Part shown: positions 20,055 through 29,185 of the stretch, in pieces
Layout: every line of letters starts with the position of its first letter
Position numbering within the stretch: position 1 is the first letter of the stretch
Assembly (NCBI GenBank): GCA_030147945.1
Contig: JASBUL010000011.1
Location: 1-64,000, forward strand
Source: Oceanococcus sp.
Lineage (GTDB): Bacteria; Pseudomonadota; Gammaproteobacteria; Nevskiales; Oceanococcaceae
Reading direction: 5' to 3'
DNA: 64,000 nucleotides
The notes under the pieces: generated by a model
Seen by the model: the letters and a program-made list of their open reading frames with translations, nothing else
Told to the model about the DNA's origin: nothing
Databases searched by the model: none
Translations under genes and position numbers: made by a program

Positions 20055-20780
20055 GTGTACAAGCAGATATTTCAGGGGACACTGATCGCGCTGATCGTGG
20101 CGCTCGCCGGCTGTGCGCATCGCCCGGCGCACGATCCTTCCGATCCGCTGGAGAGCGTCAACCGCGGTATTTTTGCCTTCAACATGACCGCCGACAAATA
20201 CGTCCTGCGGCCTGTGGCAAAAGGCTACCGCTGGGCCGTACCCGGCTTTGCCCGCACCGGGATCAAGAATTTCTTCCAGAACCTGGGTTATCCGGTCACC
20301 ATCGCCAACCAGTACCTGCAAGGCAAACTGGCTGATGGCACGGCGGACCTGGGCCGCTTTCTGCTTAACACCACGCTGGGCATCGGCGGACTGGTCGACG
20401 TCGCAGGTTACTGGGGGCTGCCGGCTCACGATGAGGACTTTGGTCAGACCTTCGGACGCTGGGGCGTTGGCGAGGGCTGGTACCTGATGCTGCCGTTCCT
20501 GGGCCCCAGCACCAACCGCGATGTCGTCGGCATGGTCTTTGGTGGCCCCTTGAACCCGACCTACTACTCCGACGAAACGGCCACGATCTGGGGGCTGACC
20601 GTGCTTGATGCAATCCAGACGCGGGCTCAGTACCTCAATGCGGATGCCTTGCTGATGCAGCAACTGGATCCCTACGCCTTCATGCGCAACGCCTATCTGC
20701 AACGCCGCTGGTCGGCCGTACATGATGGCAATCCGCCGCTGGATGACGAACCTGATTTCGAAGCCTACGACGATTTTTGA
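20055..20780 (+). CDS. mlaA: Outer-membrane lipid asymmetry lipoprotein MlaA (VacJ)
   Basis: Removes misplaced phospholipids from the outer leaflet of the outer membrane and hands them to MlaC. The start GTG at 20055 is preceded by GGGGA at suitable spacing; another GTG four codons upstream is possible. The 241-residue protein has a lipobox LAGC (Cys20) and the family motifs DPLESVNRGIFAFN, NLGYPVTIANQYLQ, RFLLNTTLGIGGLVDVA and EDFGQTFGRWGVGEGWYL. Its stop overlaps the start of the next gene as TGATG. Confidence 0.95.
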   Translation: MYKQIFQGTLIALIVALAGCAHRPAHDPSDPLESVNRGIFAFNMTADKYVLRPVAKGYRWAVPGFARTGIKNFFQNLGYPVTIANQYLQGKLADGTADLGRFLLNTTLGIGGLVDVAGYWGLPAHDEDFGQTFGRWGVGEGWYLMLPFLGPSTNRDVVGMVFGGPLNPTYYSDETATIWGLTVLDAIQTRAQYLNADALLMQQLDPYAFMRNAYLQRRWSAVHDGNPPLDDEPDFEAYDDF

Positions 20781-21700
20781 TGAAAAAACTGCTGCTGCTG
20801 ATCATCCTGCTCATCGCTGGCGTTGTCGCCTTTGATCTGCTGTTCCCTGCCCAGGCCGCACACTACGGCGTTGCCCTTGAACGCTGGCGCAATGGCCTTG
20901 AAAGCAAGCAGCTCAATGTCGACGGCATGCACATCGCCTACAACGAAGGCGGCCAGGGCGAGCCATTGCTGCTCATTCACGGCTTCGGCGCCGACAAGGA
21001 CAACTGGACGCGGGTGGCCGGCTACCTGACCCCGCACTACCGCGTCATCGCAATCGATCTGCCAGGTTTCGGCCAAAGCAGCCGCATTCCCGACGCCGCC
21101 TTCGATATCGTCAGTCAGACCCGCCGCGTGCATCAGATTGCCGGGGCACTTGGGCTCGAACGCTTCCACCTCGGCGGCAGCTCCATGGGCGGCAACATCA
21201 GCCTGACTTACGCTGGTATGTACCCGGACCAGGTCATGAGCGTGTGGGTGCTGGCCCCGGCCGGTGTGGAAGGCAGCCAGATCAGCGAGTTGCGCCAGCG
21301 CTACGCGCAGACCGGCGAAAACGCCCTGATCGTGAAACGTGCTGAAGATTTTCCCAGCATCATGCAGTTCACCATGAGCAAGCCGCCGTTTCTGCCCTAC
21401 AGCGTGAAACATCAGCTTGGCTTGCGTGCCGCTGCCGATCACGACCTGCATCAGCGCATATTTGAGACGCTGAACAGCGACGCACAGAGCGTCAACGCAC
21501 TGATCAAGGACAGCCCGATCCCCGCGCTGGTGGTCTGGGGTGACCAGGACAGAGCCCTGCATTACAGCGGCGCCAACATACTCAAGAGTCTGATGCCAAA
21601 CGCGAAGATCGTGGTCCGACCGGGCATCGGACATCTGCCCATGATCGAGGAACCACAGCGCTCCGCACAGGACTGGCTGAGTTTTCAGGCACAGCGCTAG
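20780..21700 (+). CDS. Membrane-anchored alpha/beta hydrolase
   Basis: An alpha/beta-fold hydrolase of 306 residues, preceded by an N-terminal membrane segment (KKLLLLIILLIAGVVAFDLLF), so it probably faces the periplasm. The oxyanion region LLLIHGFGADKDNW, the nucleophile elbow GGSSMGG (Ser135), Asp in VVWGDQDRAL and His in PGIGHLPMIEEP give a full catalytic triad. It is closest in layout to lipases and esterases of the MhpC type; the substrate cannot be read from the sequence. Translational coupling to mlaA (TGATG) hints at a lipid-related role. The ATG at 20780 was chosen over an upstream TTG. Confidence 0.88.
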   Translation: MKKLLLLIILLIAGVVAFDLLFPAQAAHYGVALERWRNGLESKQLNVDGMHIAYNEGGQGEPLLLIHGFGADKDNWTRVAGYLTPHYRVIAIDLPGFGQSSRIPDAAFDIVSQTRRVHQIAGALGLERFHLGGSSMGGNISLTYAGMYPDQVMSVWVLAPAGVEGSQISELRQRYAQTGENALIVKRAEDFPSIMQFTMSKPPFLPYSVKHQLGLRAAADHDLHQRIFETLNSDAQSVNALIKDSPIPALVVWGDQDRALHYSGANILKSLMPNAKIVVRPGIGHLPMIEEPQRSAQDWLSFQAQR

Positions 21701-21720
21701 GTCGCGAACACACGCCGGAC

Positions 21721-21746
21721 AAGCGCTTGGTGTACATTCTGCGCTT
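21721..21746. promoter_or_regulatory. Candidate operator of the FabR-like regulator
   Basis: A 26-bp palindrome with outer arms AAGCGC and GCGCTT and a central TGTACA, all sharing one centre at 21733.5 and separated by imperfect 4-base spacers. A -10-like TACATT lies inside it and the regulator's GTG starts 19 bases later, so binding here would be autoregulatory. The position fits a TetR-family operator; the protein that binds is inferred. Confidence 0.5.
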
Positions 21747-21765
21747 TCGAGTCAGGAACTAGGCC

Positions 21766-22398
21766 GTGCCGGCGTCTTCCCATCACCGCGGCAAGCAGCA
21801 TATCAATCGTCAGGACTTGCTTGATGCCGCGTTGAGGTTGCTTGGCCCCAATCGCAGTGTCTCGACACTGGGCCTGCGTGAGGTGGCCCGCGCTGCCGAC
21901 ATCGCGCCGAACAGCTTCTACCGCCATTTTCGTGACATCGACGAACTCGCCGTCGCCCTGATCGAACAGGCCGGCGGTGCCTTGCGCACCATCATTCGTG
22001 AAGCCCGCAACCGGGTCAGCGACGACCGCAGCACCGTGGTCAGCTCGGTCGAGACCTTCATGGAACAGCTGGAAGCGGACGAGAAGTACCTACACCTGCT
22101 GCTGCGCGAAGGCAGTGCCGGGTCCACCGCGTTCAAGCAGGCCATCGAACGCCAGCTGCAGTATTTCGAAAGCGAACTTCAGGAAGATCTGGTGCGCCTG
22201 TCGAACGCCGCCGGTCGCCCGTTGTCGCGCCCTGACCTGGTCTCCAAGGCCATCACGCGGATGATCTTCGCGTTGGGGGGCACGGCCATGGACCAGGGCC
22301 CGGAACAACGTGAAGAGACCGCCCAGCAGATGATCGTGATCATTCGCATGATCATCGCCGGCTCCTTGATTCTGCCGCGCCAGCACAGCGACCTCTAA
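21766..22398 (+). CDS. fabR: FabR-like TetR family transcriptional regulator
   Basis: A 210-residue TetR-family repressor. The N-terminal helix-turn-helix (about residues 12-58) includes LRLLGPNRSVSTLGLREVAR and the stretch IAPNSFYRHFRDIDELAVALI, very like E. coli FabR, which represses unsaturated fatty acid genes. The ligand domain is alpha-helical and ends with a hydrophobic helix (MIVIIRMIIAGSLIL). The start is GTG. The symbol rests on resemblance of the DNA-binding domain only; DesT-type regulators are close relatives. The candidate operator sits just upstream, and a strong terminator follows. Confidence 0.82.
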   Translation: MPASSHHRGKQHINRQDLLDAALRLLGPNRSVSTLGLREVARAADIAPNSFYRHFRDIDELAVALIEQAGGALRTIIREARNRVSDDRSTVVSSVETFMEQLEADEKYLHLLLREGSAGSTAFKQAIERQLQYFESELQEDLVRLSNAAGRPLSRPDLVSKAITRMIFALGGTAMDQGPEQREETAQQMIVIIRMIIAGSLILPRQHSDL

Positions 22399-22417
22399 CC
22401 CACAAACACAGGCAAAA

Positions 22418-22444
22418 AAAACGCCCCGACATGCGGGGCGTTTT
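22418..22444. terminator. Bidirectional terminator between tetR and TonB receptor
   Basis: A perfect 10-bp stem AAAACGCCCC (22418-22427) / GGGGCGTTTT (22435-22444) with a 7-base loop. It has an A run on the left and a T run on the right, so it serves both the plus-strand regulator and the minus-strand receptor gene that converge here. Confidence 0.9.
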
Positions 22445-22461
22445 GAGCTTATCGGGATGTC

Positions 22462-25400
22462 TTAGAAATCGGCGCTCACGCCGATGAAGACATAGCGACC
22501 CAAGGCATCGTAAATCTGCGGGAAGGTGTTGCCGTTACCCACAACGCCAGGCAACGGATCACCCGACCCACCGCTGATCACAGGCGGATCTTTGTCGAGC
22601 AGGTTGTTGATGCCCGCGCGGAAGCTGAAGCGATCAAACGGCACGGTGAAACCCAGGTCAAAGTAGCTGTACGACGCCAGGTGATCGTTAACCGAGGCCG
22701 GAGGCACTTCGCCCGTCTCAGGATCAGGGGTGCGATCGGACAGGCTGGCATCATCTGCCGTTACGCCACCAATATAACGCCAAGCCAGTGAGGCTTCGAT
22801 GCCGTAGTAGGGCGTCATCCAGCGGGCACGGAACTTATGCCGCCAATCCGGTTTCGGTACGCCGCATTGCAGACCGTAGCGACCATCGCAGTCATAGGTA
22901 CTGCTGCCCGGCACCGGCTCAACCACTTCCGACAGGTTGTAGGCGCCAGCGAGTTCCAGGTTCAACATACCGTAGTCGTTCAAGCTCATACGGTAGTTCA
23001 TACCCAGGTCGATACCTTTGACCTTAACCGAACCGGTATTCAGCGTCTGCACATTGACGAAACCGTTCTGCCCCAGCCACAGGCTGCCGGTGTTCGGATC
23101 ACGGCTGATCAGATCACACAGGTTGTTGTTTTCGTAGCATTCACGCAGCACGGTGTCGGCACCATAGCTGTCAATCAGACCACTCACTTCGATGTCATAG
23201 TAGTCCAGGGTCACGCTGAAGTTTTCGATGAACTCAGGGGTGTAAACGAGGCCCAGCGTGAAGGTATCCGCTTCTTCCGGCTCCAGCCCCGGCGTGGTGC
23301 CGTACAACCCGTTGTACTGACCCGCCGGATTCTGCGATACGTTGCCGTAAGCATCCGGGTTGGCCGCGAAGAACGCATCATTCTGGCACTGCTCTGCTGT
23401 GGCGGTCGGGCGGGCCGACTCGTCAGCCGCATTGGGGTCACCGGCACACGGGTCGGTGTTACCCGCCAGGTTCACCGAGATCGGCTGCGACAGTTCAATG
23501 ATGTTCGGTGCACGCACCGCACGGTTATAGCCGCCACGCACGTTGAGCTGCTCGTCGAACGCCCAGTTCAGCAGTGCTTTGTAGGTGTGCGTGGAATCAG
23601 TCGAACTGTAATCGGAGAAACGATAACCCAGTTCCAGATTCACGTCGTACATGCCGGGGCGATCCTGCAGCAGCGGGATACGCGTCTCGCCGAAGATCTC
23701 GAACAGATCGAACGCACCACCGGTACCGATCGTGGCGCCGCCCTGACCTGCCAGATCACCGGTCACGAACGACTGATCGGGATCGAAGTTGAGCTTTTCG
23801 CTACGCCGTTCAACACCGAATGCAAAGCCCACCGGGGTCGAGGCCGTCGGCAGCAGCAGGTCGTCAAAAGCACCGGAGACCGTGGCACCCAAAACGGTCT
23901 GCTCAGTCCGGCCCGCGAGCAGGCCCGGCGTCAGGATGTAGTCCAGAGCCGCCGGATCAACTTCGACACTGTCATCGAAGATGTTGTAGACCACACAATC
24001 CGGATCGCTGCCATCAACCACGCTACGGCACACGATGTTGCCTTCGTCGTCCTGAACCGCGTCAACCGCACGATTCTGGCGCGTGATCGACATGTCGTTA
24101 CGGTAGATCTGGTTGACCTTGGCGCTGGCGATCTGACCGAATATGTCATACGACCACAGGCCTTTGTACTCAAATTCGCCTTCCAGACCAAACACGCTGC
24201 GCATGCTGGTGTGGGTCAGATCGTCATCACGCGGACCACCCTCAACGTTACGACGCAGAATGAACACGTTTGCGGTGTCCGTGGGACCGTAACCCTGGTC
24301 AGTACAGAATTTCTGAACCTGATCAGCGGACAACAACGGGTTGTCGCAACGCACGGTGTCTACGGTTGCAAAAATGCCACTCGGTGCAATCACGCCATTG
24401 GTACGATCTTCGGTGAAACTGAAGTTGGCGTAAGCGAGCATCGTTTCATTGATTTCGCGCGAGAACATGGCGCCCAGCGACAGATTTTCGTTGTTACGCT
24501 GGTAGTAGTTGAACGGGGCAAAGTTGAACAGGCTGTCGCCATTCGGATCAATCAAGCTATTGCCGCCTGGCTCAAGGCTGTACAGGGTTTCGTTGCCGAA
24601 ATCTGCGTCGTAGGAGATGAAGTTCGCCGGCGCGTTGGTGAACGAGCCCAGACATGCCTGCGGGTTGCCACCCACCGAACATGCGGAATAGTCACGCTCG
24701 GACTGGCGCACAGCATTGAGTTCACGGTAGACCGCGTAGAAGGTCGAATTACCCAAACCATCGGCGGAATCCGAACCCACAATCAGGCTCAGGGTGTTGC
24801 TCTGCCCATCGGCCACAGTCGCACTCGGCTCATCAAAGCCACGAGCCCGCAGGCGATCACGCGCGGCTTGGTTGTCGTTCTCGTGGAAGTAGAAGCCGTG
24901 CTGGTAATCCAGCTGCACGCCGCTGAAGCCCTTCTTCATGATGAAGTTGACGACACCGGCCACAGCATCGGAACCGTAGACCGCGGAGGCACCGCCGGTA
25001 ACGATCTCGACGCGCTCGATTAGTGCCGCCGGGATGGTGTTCAGGTCAGGCACCGGCTCACGCGGATCACCGGAGTGCATGCGCTTGCCGTCGATCAGCA
25101 CCAGGGTACGCTCGGAACCAAGGTTGCGCAGGTTGACGGTGGCCGTACCGGTGGCGCCGTTGGACAGGTTACCGCCCTGATCCGCGAAGGCCTGCGGCAG
25201 GCTGTTGATCAGGTCTTCGACACGGATCGTACCTTGGTACTTGATCTCGGTATCGTTGACGATCGTGACAGGACTGCCGCTGGTCAGGTTGGCCTGCTTG
25301 ATACGCGAGCCGGTGACCTGAATCGCGCCCAGATCAACTGACGGATCGTTCTCCGATTCCATCGCCTCGACGGCGGCATCCGAGGACTCCAGATCAATCT

Positions 25401-25503
25401 GCTCGACGTCCTGTGCGAAAACGGGCGCAGCCAGCGTCAGCGCTGCAACCCCCCAAATAGCGGATAGCGGCGAGCCAATCGTCGCCGACCTTATCTTGAT
25501 CAT
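22462..25503 (-). CDS. Large TonB-dependent outer-membrane receptor
   Basis: Outer-membrane active transporter of 1013 residues. It has a signal peptide (ending VFAQ), a short acidic segment, a TonB-box-like IQVTGSRIK, the plug domain (INSLPQAFADQGG, ERTLVLIDGKRM, GGASAVYGSDAVAGVVNFIMKKG) and a long 22-strand barrel ending in an aromatic-rich C-terminus (GRYVFIGVSADF). This group of receptors is expanded in sphingomonads, caulobacters and xanthomonads; substrates include peptides, glycans and vitamins and cannot be told here. The ATG at 25503 follows GGGGAAC; an upstream TTG is less likely. No N-terminal signalling (STN) domain is present. Confidence 0.95.
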   Translation of the reverse strand: MIKIRSATIGSPLSAIWGVAALTLAAPVFAQDVEQIDLESSDAAVEAMESENDPSVDLGAIQVTGSRIKQANLTSGSPVTIVNDTEIKYQGTIRVEDLINSLPQAFADQGGNLSNGATGTATVNLRNLGSERTLVLIDGKRMHSGDPREPVPDLNTIPAALIERVEIVTGGASAVYGSDAVAGVVNFIMKKGFSGVQLDYQHGFYFHENDNQAARDRLRARGFDEPSATVADGQSNTLSLIVGSDSADGLGNSTFYAVYRELNAVRQSERDYSACSVGGNPQACLGSFTNAPANFISYDADFGNETLYSLEPGGNSLIDPNGDSLFNFAPFNYYQRNNENLSLGAMFSREINETMLAYANFSFTEDRTNGVIAPSGIFATVDTVRCDNPLLSADQVQKFCTDQGYGPTDTANVFILRRNVEGGPRDDDLTHTSMRSVFGLEGEFEYKGLWSYDIFGQIASAKVNQIYRNDMSITRQNRAVDAVQDDEGNIVCRSVVDGSDPDCVVYNIFDDSVEVDPAALDYILTPGLLAGRTEQTVLGATVSGAFDDLLLPTASTPVGFAFGVERRSEKLNFDPDQSFVTGDLAGQGGATIGTGGAFDLFEIFGETRIPLLQDRPGMYDVNLELGYRFSDYSSTDSTHTYKALLNWAFDEQLNVRGGYNRAVRAPNIIELSQPISVNLAGNTDPCAGDPNAADESARPTATAEQCQNDAFFAANPDAYGNVSQNPAGQYNGLYGTTPGLEPEEADTFTLGLVYTPEFIENFSVTLDYYDIEVSGLIDSYGADTVLRECYENNNLCDLISRDPNTGSLWLGQNGFVNVQTLNTGSVKVKGIDLGMNYRMSLNDYGMLNLELAGAYNLSEVVEPVPGSSTYDCDGRYGLQCGVPKPDWRHKFRARWMTPYYGIEASLAWRYIGGVTADDASLSDRTPDPETGEVPPASVNDHLASYSYFDLGFTVPFDRFSFRAGINNLLDKDPPVISGGSGDPLPGVVGNGNTFPQIYDALGRYVFIGVSADF

Positions 25504-25741
25504 TCCGAAGTTCCCCAAAACTCTAGATGGATACGTCAGTTGTTATCTGACTTGGGAGCAAAGCTACCGCATCTCGGTACAAATTGAAATGCACAACTGC
25601 ATAACACTCAGAAATACGGCACCCGGCAGCAGACACGTATACCTCTTCAATGTGGTTCCACTCCAAAGCCAATTTCGTGCCAAGCGCTATCAAAGCTGAC
25701 TTTGCTGATGCATCCGTGGGTATCAACACCTTCCGCCGCCC

Positions 25742-25768
25742 AAAAAAACGCCCTGCAAAAGCAGGGCG
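25742..25768 (-). terminator. Intrinsic terminator after the SH3b-TonB receptor
   Basis: An 8-bp stem CGCCCTGC / GCAGGGCG (25749-25756 and 25761-25768) with an AAAA loop, followed on the minus strand by seven T (25748-25742). It separates the two receptor genes, so each probably has its own transcript. Confidence 0.9.
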
Positions 25769-25792
25769 TTTGAGACTTCGTTGAAAGCCGAT

Positions 25793-28700
25793 TTAGAACT
25801 TGTAGGACACCTTGGCGTACAACACGCGACCACGGGGATCCGCGTAACGCAGGTCGTAACCCACCGGGTGACCGGCGTCGATGGCCAGAGTCAGAGGCGG
25901 ATCTTCGTCCAACAGGTTCAGCACACCGGCGGAGACCGATACCGCATCCGTGGCATCCCAGTAGGTCTGGAGATCCCAGGTGATGTAACGATCGACATCC
26001 AGACGAATCGTGTCACCTGACGACGCCCCACCCAGAACCGGCTCACCCGAGGCATCCAGTTCGAAGACATAGTCGTCGACGTACTGCTCTGCATCGGAGT
26101 AACCGCTGGTGAAGTTCATGGTCAGGCTGTGGCGCCAGTCGCCCATCTCTATGGAGTTGATCCAACGCGCTTTCAGACGGAAGGTAACGCTACCCAATTC
26201 ATCCGAGTAGTCACCGACCAGATCGTAGGTTTCACCCAGAATTTCGATGTCGCGGGTCAGGAACAAGGTTCCAACCAGCTGAGAACCGAACTTTCCGACC
26301 GGCGTGTTCAAGGTCAGCTGACCGTCGAAATCGATACCTTCAGCCTTCTCTTTACCCAGGTTCACGTTGCCCTGAATGTAAGCGAGGAAGTTACGCCCGG
26401 TACCCGGATCGATCGCGGTGGTCCAGGAACCCGGATAGCGCAGCGGATTACCAAAGGCTTCACCTTCGGAAATCTGGCCAAACGCATCGTCGATCTCCAC
26501 ATTCCAGTAGTCAACGCTCAACGACACCGCCGGATCCATGTCAGCCAGCAGACCGAAGGTCGGCAGCTCAGCCACGAAACCAATCGAGTATTGATCAGAT
26601 TCCTCTGGCGTCAGCGCTTGGTTACCGCCAGCAAAGACATCGTATTGCGAGTTACCCGGACGACATTCGCCACCCACGGCATTTGCAATCTGCTGCAGGT
26701 CAGCCGTACACGGATAGCCTGCGGCGGTCACACCGTAGGTTTGCTGCGACGCATTCAGCTGCGGAACCGTCGGTGCCTTGAAGCCAGTACCGAACGATGC
26801 GCGAGCCAACAGACCCGGCATTGGTGTCCAACGCACACTGAACTTGTGATTGGTGGTGTCACCAACATCCGAATAATCGTCGTAACGCAGCGAACCAACC
26901 AGCTCCAGCGAATCGCCGATCATCACACCCACTTCGGTGAAGATGCCCAGCAGGTCACGATCGGCGCTGTAAGGAATGAACGCGGCAGCATCACCAAAGC
27001 GCTGATCACCGGTGCCCGGACCACCCGCTGCCGGCGTGCCGGCCACAGGATCATCCAGGTTGGCCTGGGCGAATTCACTCGGCTTGGACTGGAACTCTTC
27101 ATTCTGCCAGGTTGCGCCGACAGCGATGTTGACCACATTGGCGTCACCGAACTCGAACAACTCACGTGAACCCTGAGCACTCAAGGTATTCAGGGTTGAC
27201 GTACCACCGTCCCAGTATCCGTTGTAATTAATCGCGTTGAGAGCGGCCTGACCTTCAGCGGACTGTTGACCTGGGCCGACGAAGGGATCCAGCAACCCCG
27301 CACCCAACAGGCCAACAAAGGCCGCCGTGCCTGGATAACCGGAGATGTCACCCTTCACGTCACTTTCCGACTGCGTCAGAGCGACGTTGTAGTCCCAACC
27401 CGCGGCGAAGCCTTCCAAACCAAGAACGGCCTGGTAGAACGTGTTGGTGTCCATGGTACGGCGGTTACCCAGATCGAACACACGATAGAGAATGAATGCA
27501 TCTTCACCATCGGGCACAACCTGAACACCATCCGGGCCATTCAAGCCGGGGAAGTATTGGTTCCAGAGATCTGTTCCGGCTTCAATCAGGAACGAGCCCG
27601 GTACCGGTGCAATCGCGGATTCCTGTTCGGAACGCGAGTACAACAGATCAGCAAACAGATTGTGATCTTCGGCCAGCTTCATGTTGAAGGAAACAATTCC
27701 GGTCTGACGTTCGCGCTTCGGATAGATTTCCAGCGTCTGCACGTAGTCGTAACCGCAGGCGAAGTCACCCCAGTAAGGCGAGTATCCGGTTGCTCCCTCG
27801 CAAGACTGGCCTTGCAGCAAGGGTATCGAAGCCACCTGCCCATCCAGCACGCTGTTGGGATTATCGACCAGGATATTGCCCGGGATCGGAGACGGCGAAT
27901 CGTTGATGAAGCGGTAGTTGTAACCGTTCGCACTGAAATCCACGAAGCCCGACTCAGCAAAGCTGCGATCCGTGGACTTGAGCTTGTCGCGCGAATCTGC
28001 AGACACGGTCATGAACACGTTCCAGCCGTCCTTGTCGTAGTCACCGAAGCCCTTCGACAGACTCACGCCCCACTCCTGCGCACCATCAGCAGGACTGTAG
28101 TACGAGAAGCTGAGATCACCTTCTGTGGTGGAATCTTTGGTGATGAAGTTGACCACACCCGCCACAGCATCAGAACCGTAGATTGCGGACGCGCCGTCCT
28201 TCAGGATTTCGACGCGCTCAATCGCGGCAATGGGCAGACTGTTGATGTCCATCGCTGCACCGAAACCGGTCAGCGTTTGGCCACCGAACTGCGCCATGCG
28301 ACGACCGTTGAGCAGAACCAGCGTACGCGTTTCGCCGATGTCATGGATGGACACGCCAGCGAAACCGTAGGTCGAACCACCAACGGCTTCGGCCTCGGCA
28401 ACACCACCCTGAATGACGGGAAGTTTCTGCAGCAGGTCGACCACCGAGCTCGCACCGGTGCGATCAATCGCAGCGCGGTCAATCACTTGGACCGGCAGCG
28501 GACCTTCACCCGCGATGCGACGAATCGCAGAACCCGTCACCAGAACCTTGCTCAGCTGAGTGGCGTCGTCGGACGACGCGCTCGCGGCAGGAGCAGGCGC
28601 GGGAGCCGGAGCTTGCGCGACTGGGGCCGGCGCCGGCTCCGGGGCCACCATCGGAGCGGGCGCAGGGGCCGGAACGGGTTCCGGAGCTGCAACCATTTCT

Positions 28701-28984
28701 TTGGTGACGTTCAGATACTTCTGCTTCAAGTAGCCCTCAGAGCCACCCGCCGTACGAATCCGTACGAACTCGCCGTCGTAATCAAGGATATCTACTTCCT
28801 GCCCTGCGGACAGAGTTGTGACAATCGGAAAATCCGTTCCCATGCCATCACGAACGTTAATCCGAATTTTGGCCTCACCGGTGTCAGCGATTGCAGCGCC
28901 GCTGAAGCCGATGGTCGTCGCAGTTGCGAGTACAGCCAGGGTACGTAAGCCGAAAGGCAAACGCTTGTCCTTTGCTTCCCTCAT
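25793..28984 (-). CDS. TonB-dependent receptor with N-terminal bacterial SH3 domain
   Basis: A 1063-residue outer-membrane receptor with an unusual front end. After the signal peptide (cleavage near AAIA, residue 33) comes a bacterial SH3 (SH3_3/SH3b) domain at about 37-93, with INVRDGMGTDFPIVTTLSAG and EGYLKQKYLNV, then a Pro/Ala-rich linker (about 98-137). The TonB-box-like LVTGSAIRR, a normal plug (LLQKLPVIQGG, GASAIYGSDAVAGVVNFITK) and the barrel follow, ending RVLYAKVSYKF. SH3b domains commonly bind cell-wall peptides, so the extension might tether the receptor to peptidoglycan. The ATG at 28984 has GGGGAG upstream; an ATG 12 codons earlier is the alternative. Confidence 0.93.
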   Translation of the reverse strand: MREAKDKRLPFGLRTLAVLATATTIGFSGAAIADTGEAKIRINVRDGMGTDFPIVTTLSAGQEVDILDYDGEFVRIRTAGGSEGYLKQKYLNVTKEMVAAPEPVPAPAPAPMVAPEPAPAPVAQAPAPAPAPAASASSDDATQLSKVLVTGSAIRRIAGEGPLPVQVIDRAAIDRTGASSVVDLLQKLPVIQGGVAEAEAVGGSTYGFAGVSIHDIGETRTLVLLNGRRMAQFGGQTLTGFGAAMDINSLPIAAIERVEILKDGASAIYGSDAVAGVVNFITKDSTTEGDLSFSYYSPADGAQEWGVSLSKGFGDYDKDGWNVFMTVSADSRDKLKSTDRSFAESGFVDFSANGYNYRFINDSPSPIPGNILVDNPNSVLDGQVASIPLLQGQSCEGATGYSPYWGDFACGYDYVQTLEIYPKRERQTGIVSFNMKLAEDHNLFADLLYSRSEQESAIAPVPGSFLIEAGTDLWNQYFPGLNGPDGVQVVPDGEDAFILYRVFDLGNRRTMDTNTFYQAVLGLEGFAAGWDYNVALTQSESDVKGDISGYPGTAAFVGLLGAGLLDPFVGPGQQSAEGQAALNAINYNGYWDGGTSTLNTLSAQGSRELFEFGDANVVNIAVGATWQNEEFQSKPSEFAQANLDDPVAGTPAAGGPGTGDQRFGDAAAFIPYSADRDLLGIFTEVGVMIGDSLELVGSLRYDDYSDVGDTTNHKFSVRWTPMPGLLARASFGTGFKAPTVPQLNASQQTYGVTAAGYPCTADLQQIANAVGGECRPGNSQYDVFAGGNQALTPEESDQYSIGFVAELPTFGLLADMDPAVSLSVDYWNVEIDDAFGQISEGEAFGNPLRYPGSWTTAIDPGTGRNFLAYIQGNVNLGKEKAEGIDFDGQLTLNTPVGKFGSQLVGTLFLTRDIEILGETYDLVGDYSDELGSVTFRLKARWINSIEMGDWRHSLTMNFTSGYSDAEQYVDDYVFELDASGEPVLGGASSGDTIRLDVDRYITWDLQTYWDATDAVSVSAGVLNLLDEDPPLTLAIDAGHPVGYDLRYADPRGRVLYAKVSYKF

Positions 28985-29014
28985 CTCAGTTAACTCCCCA
29001 GTTAAAGGTATGCC

Positions 29015-29073
29015 ATCCATTCCAATGGATGTGACAACGCTAGCGCAATTGCCACGGAAATGAAATATTGCGC
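29015..29073. promoter_or_regulatory. Inverted repeats upstream of the SH3b-TonB receptor
   Basis: Two inverted repeats lie in the 200-base region before the receptor: a perfect 7-bp pair ATCCATT-CC-AATGGAT (29015-29030), and GCGCAAT (29043-29049) with ATTGCGC (29067-29073) spaced by 17 bases. A TTGTCA (minus strand, 29037-29032) lies between them. They may be operator or promoter elements; no regulator is identified. Confidence 0.35.
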
Positions 29074-29185
29074 CGCAGCATCATTCACTCATGTATGCAA
29101 CAGGTGTGAATAGAGAGATATTCGGTGCATCCTGATCACCCGAAAACGCGCACTTGGCCGGTGCAAAACCAGTGATCCGCCCGGC

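Noticed and set aside
22837-25023. A 728-residue open frame on the plus strand inside the first TonB receptor
   Set aside because: It is antisense to a clear receptor gene and has no family resemblance; long shadow frames are expected at this GC content and codon bias.
22399-25792. Possible mobile or transferred island around the TonB receptors
   Set aside because: No integrase, transposase, direct repeats or tRNA were seen, and base use is like the neighbours apart from AT-richer spacers.
27266-28948. A 560-residue plus-strand open frame opposite the SH3b receptor
   Set aside because: Antisense to a well-supported gene; composition rich in Arg/His/Thr as typical of shadow frames.
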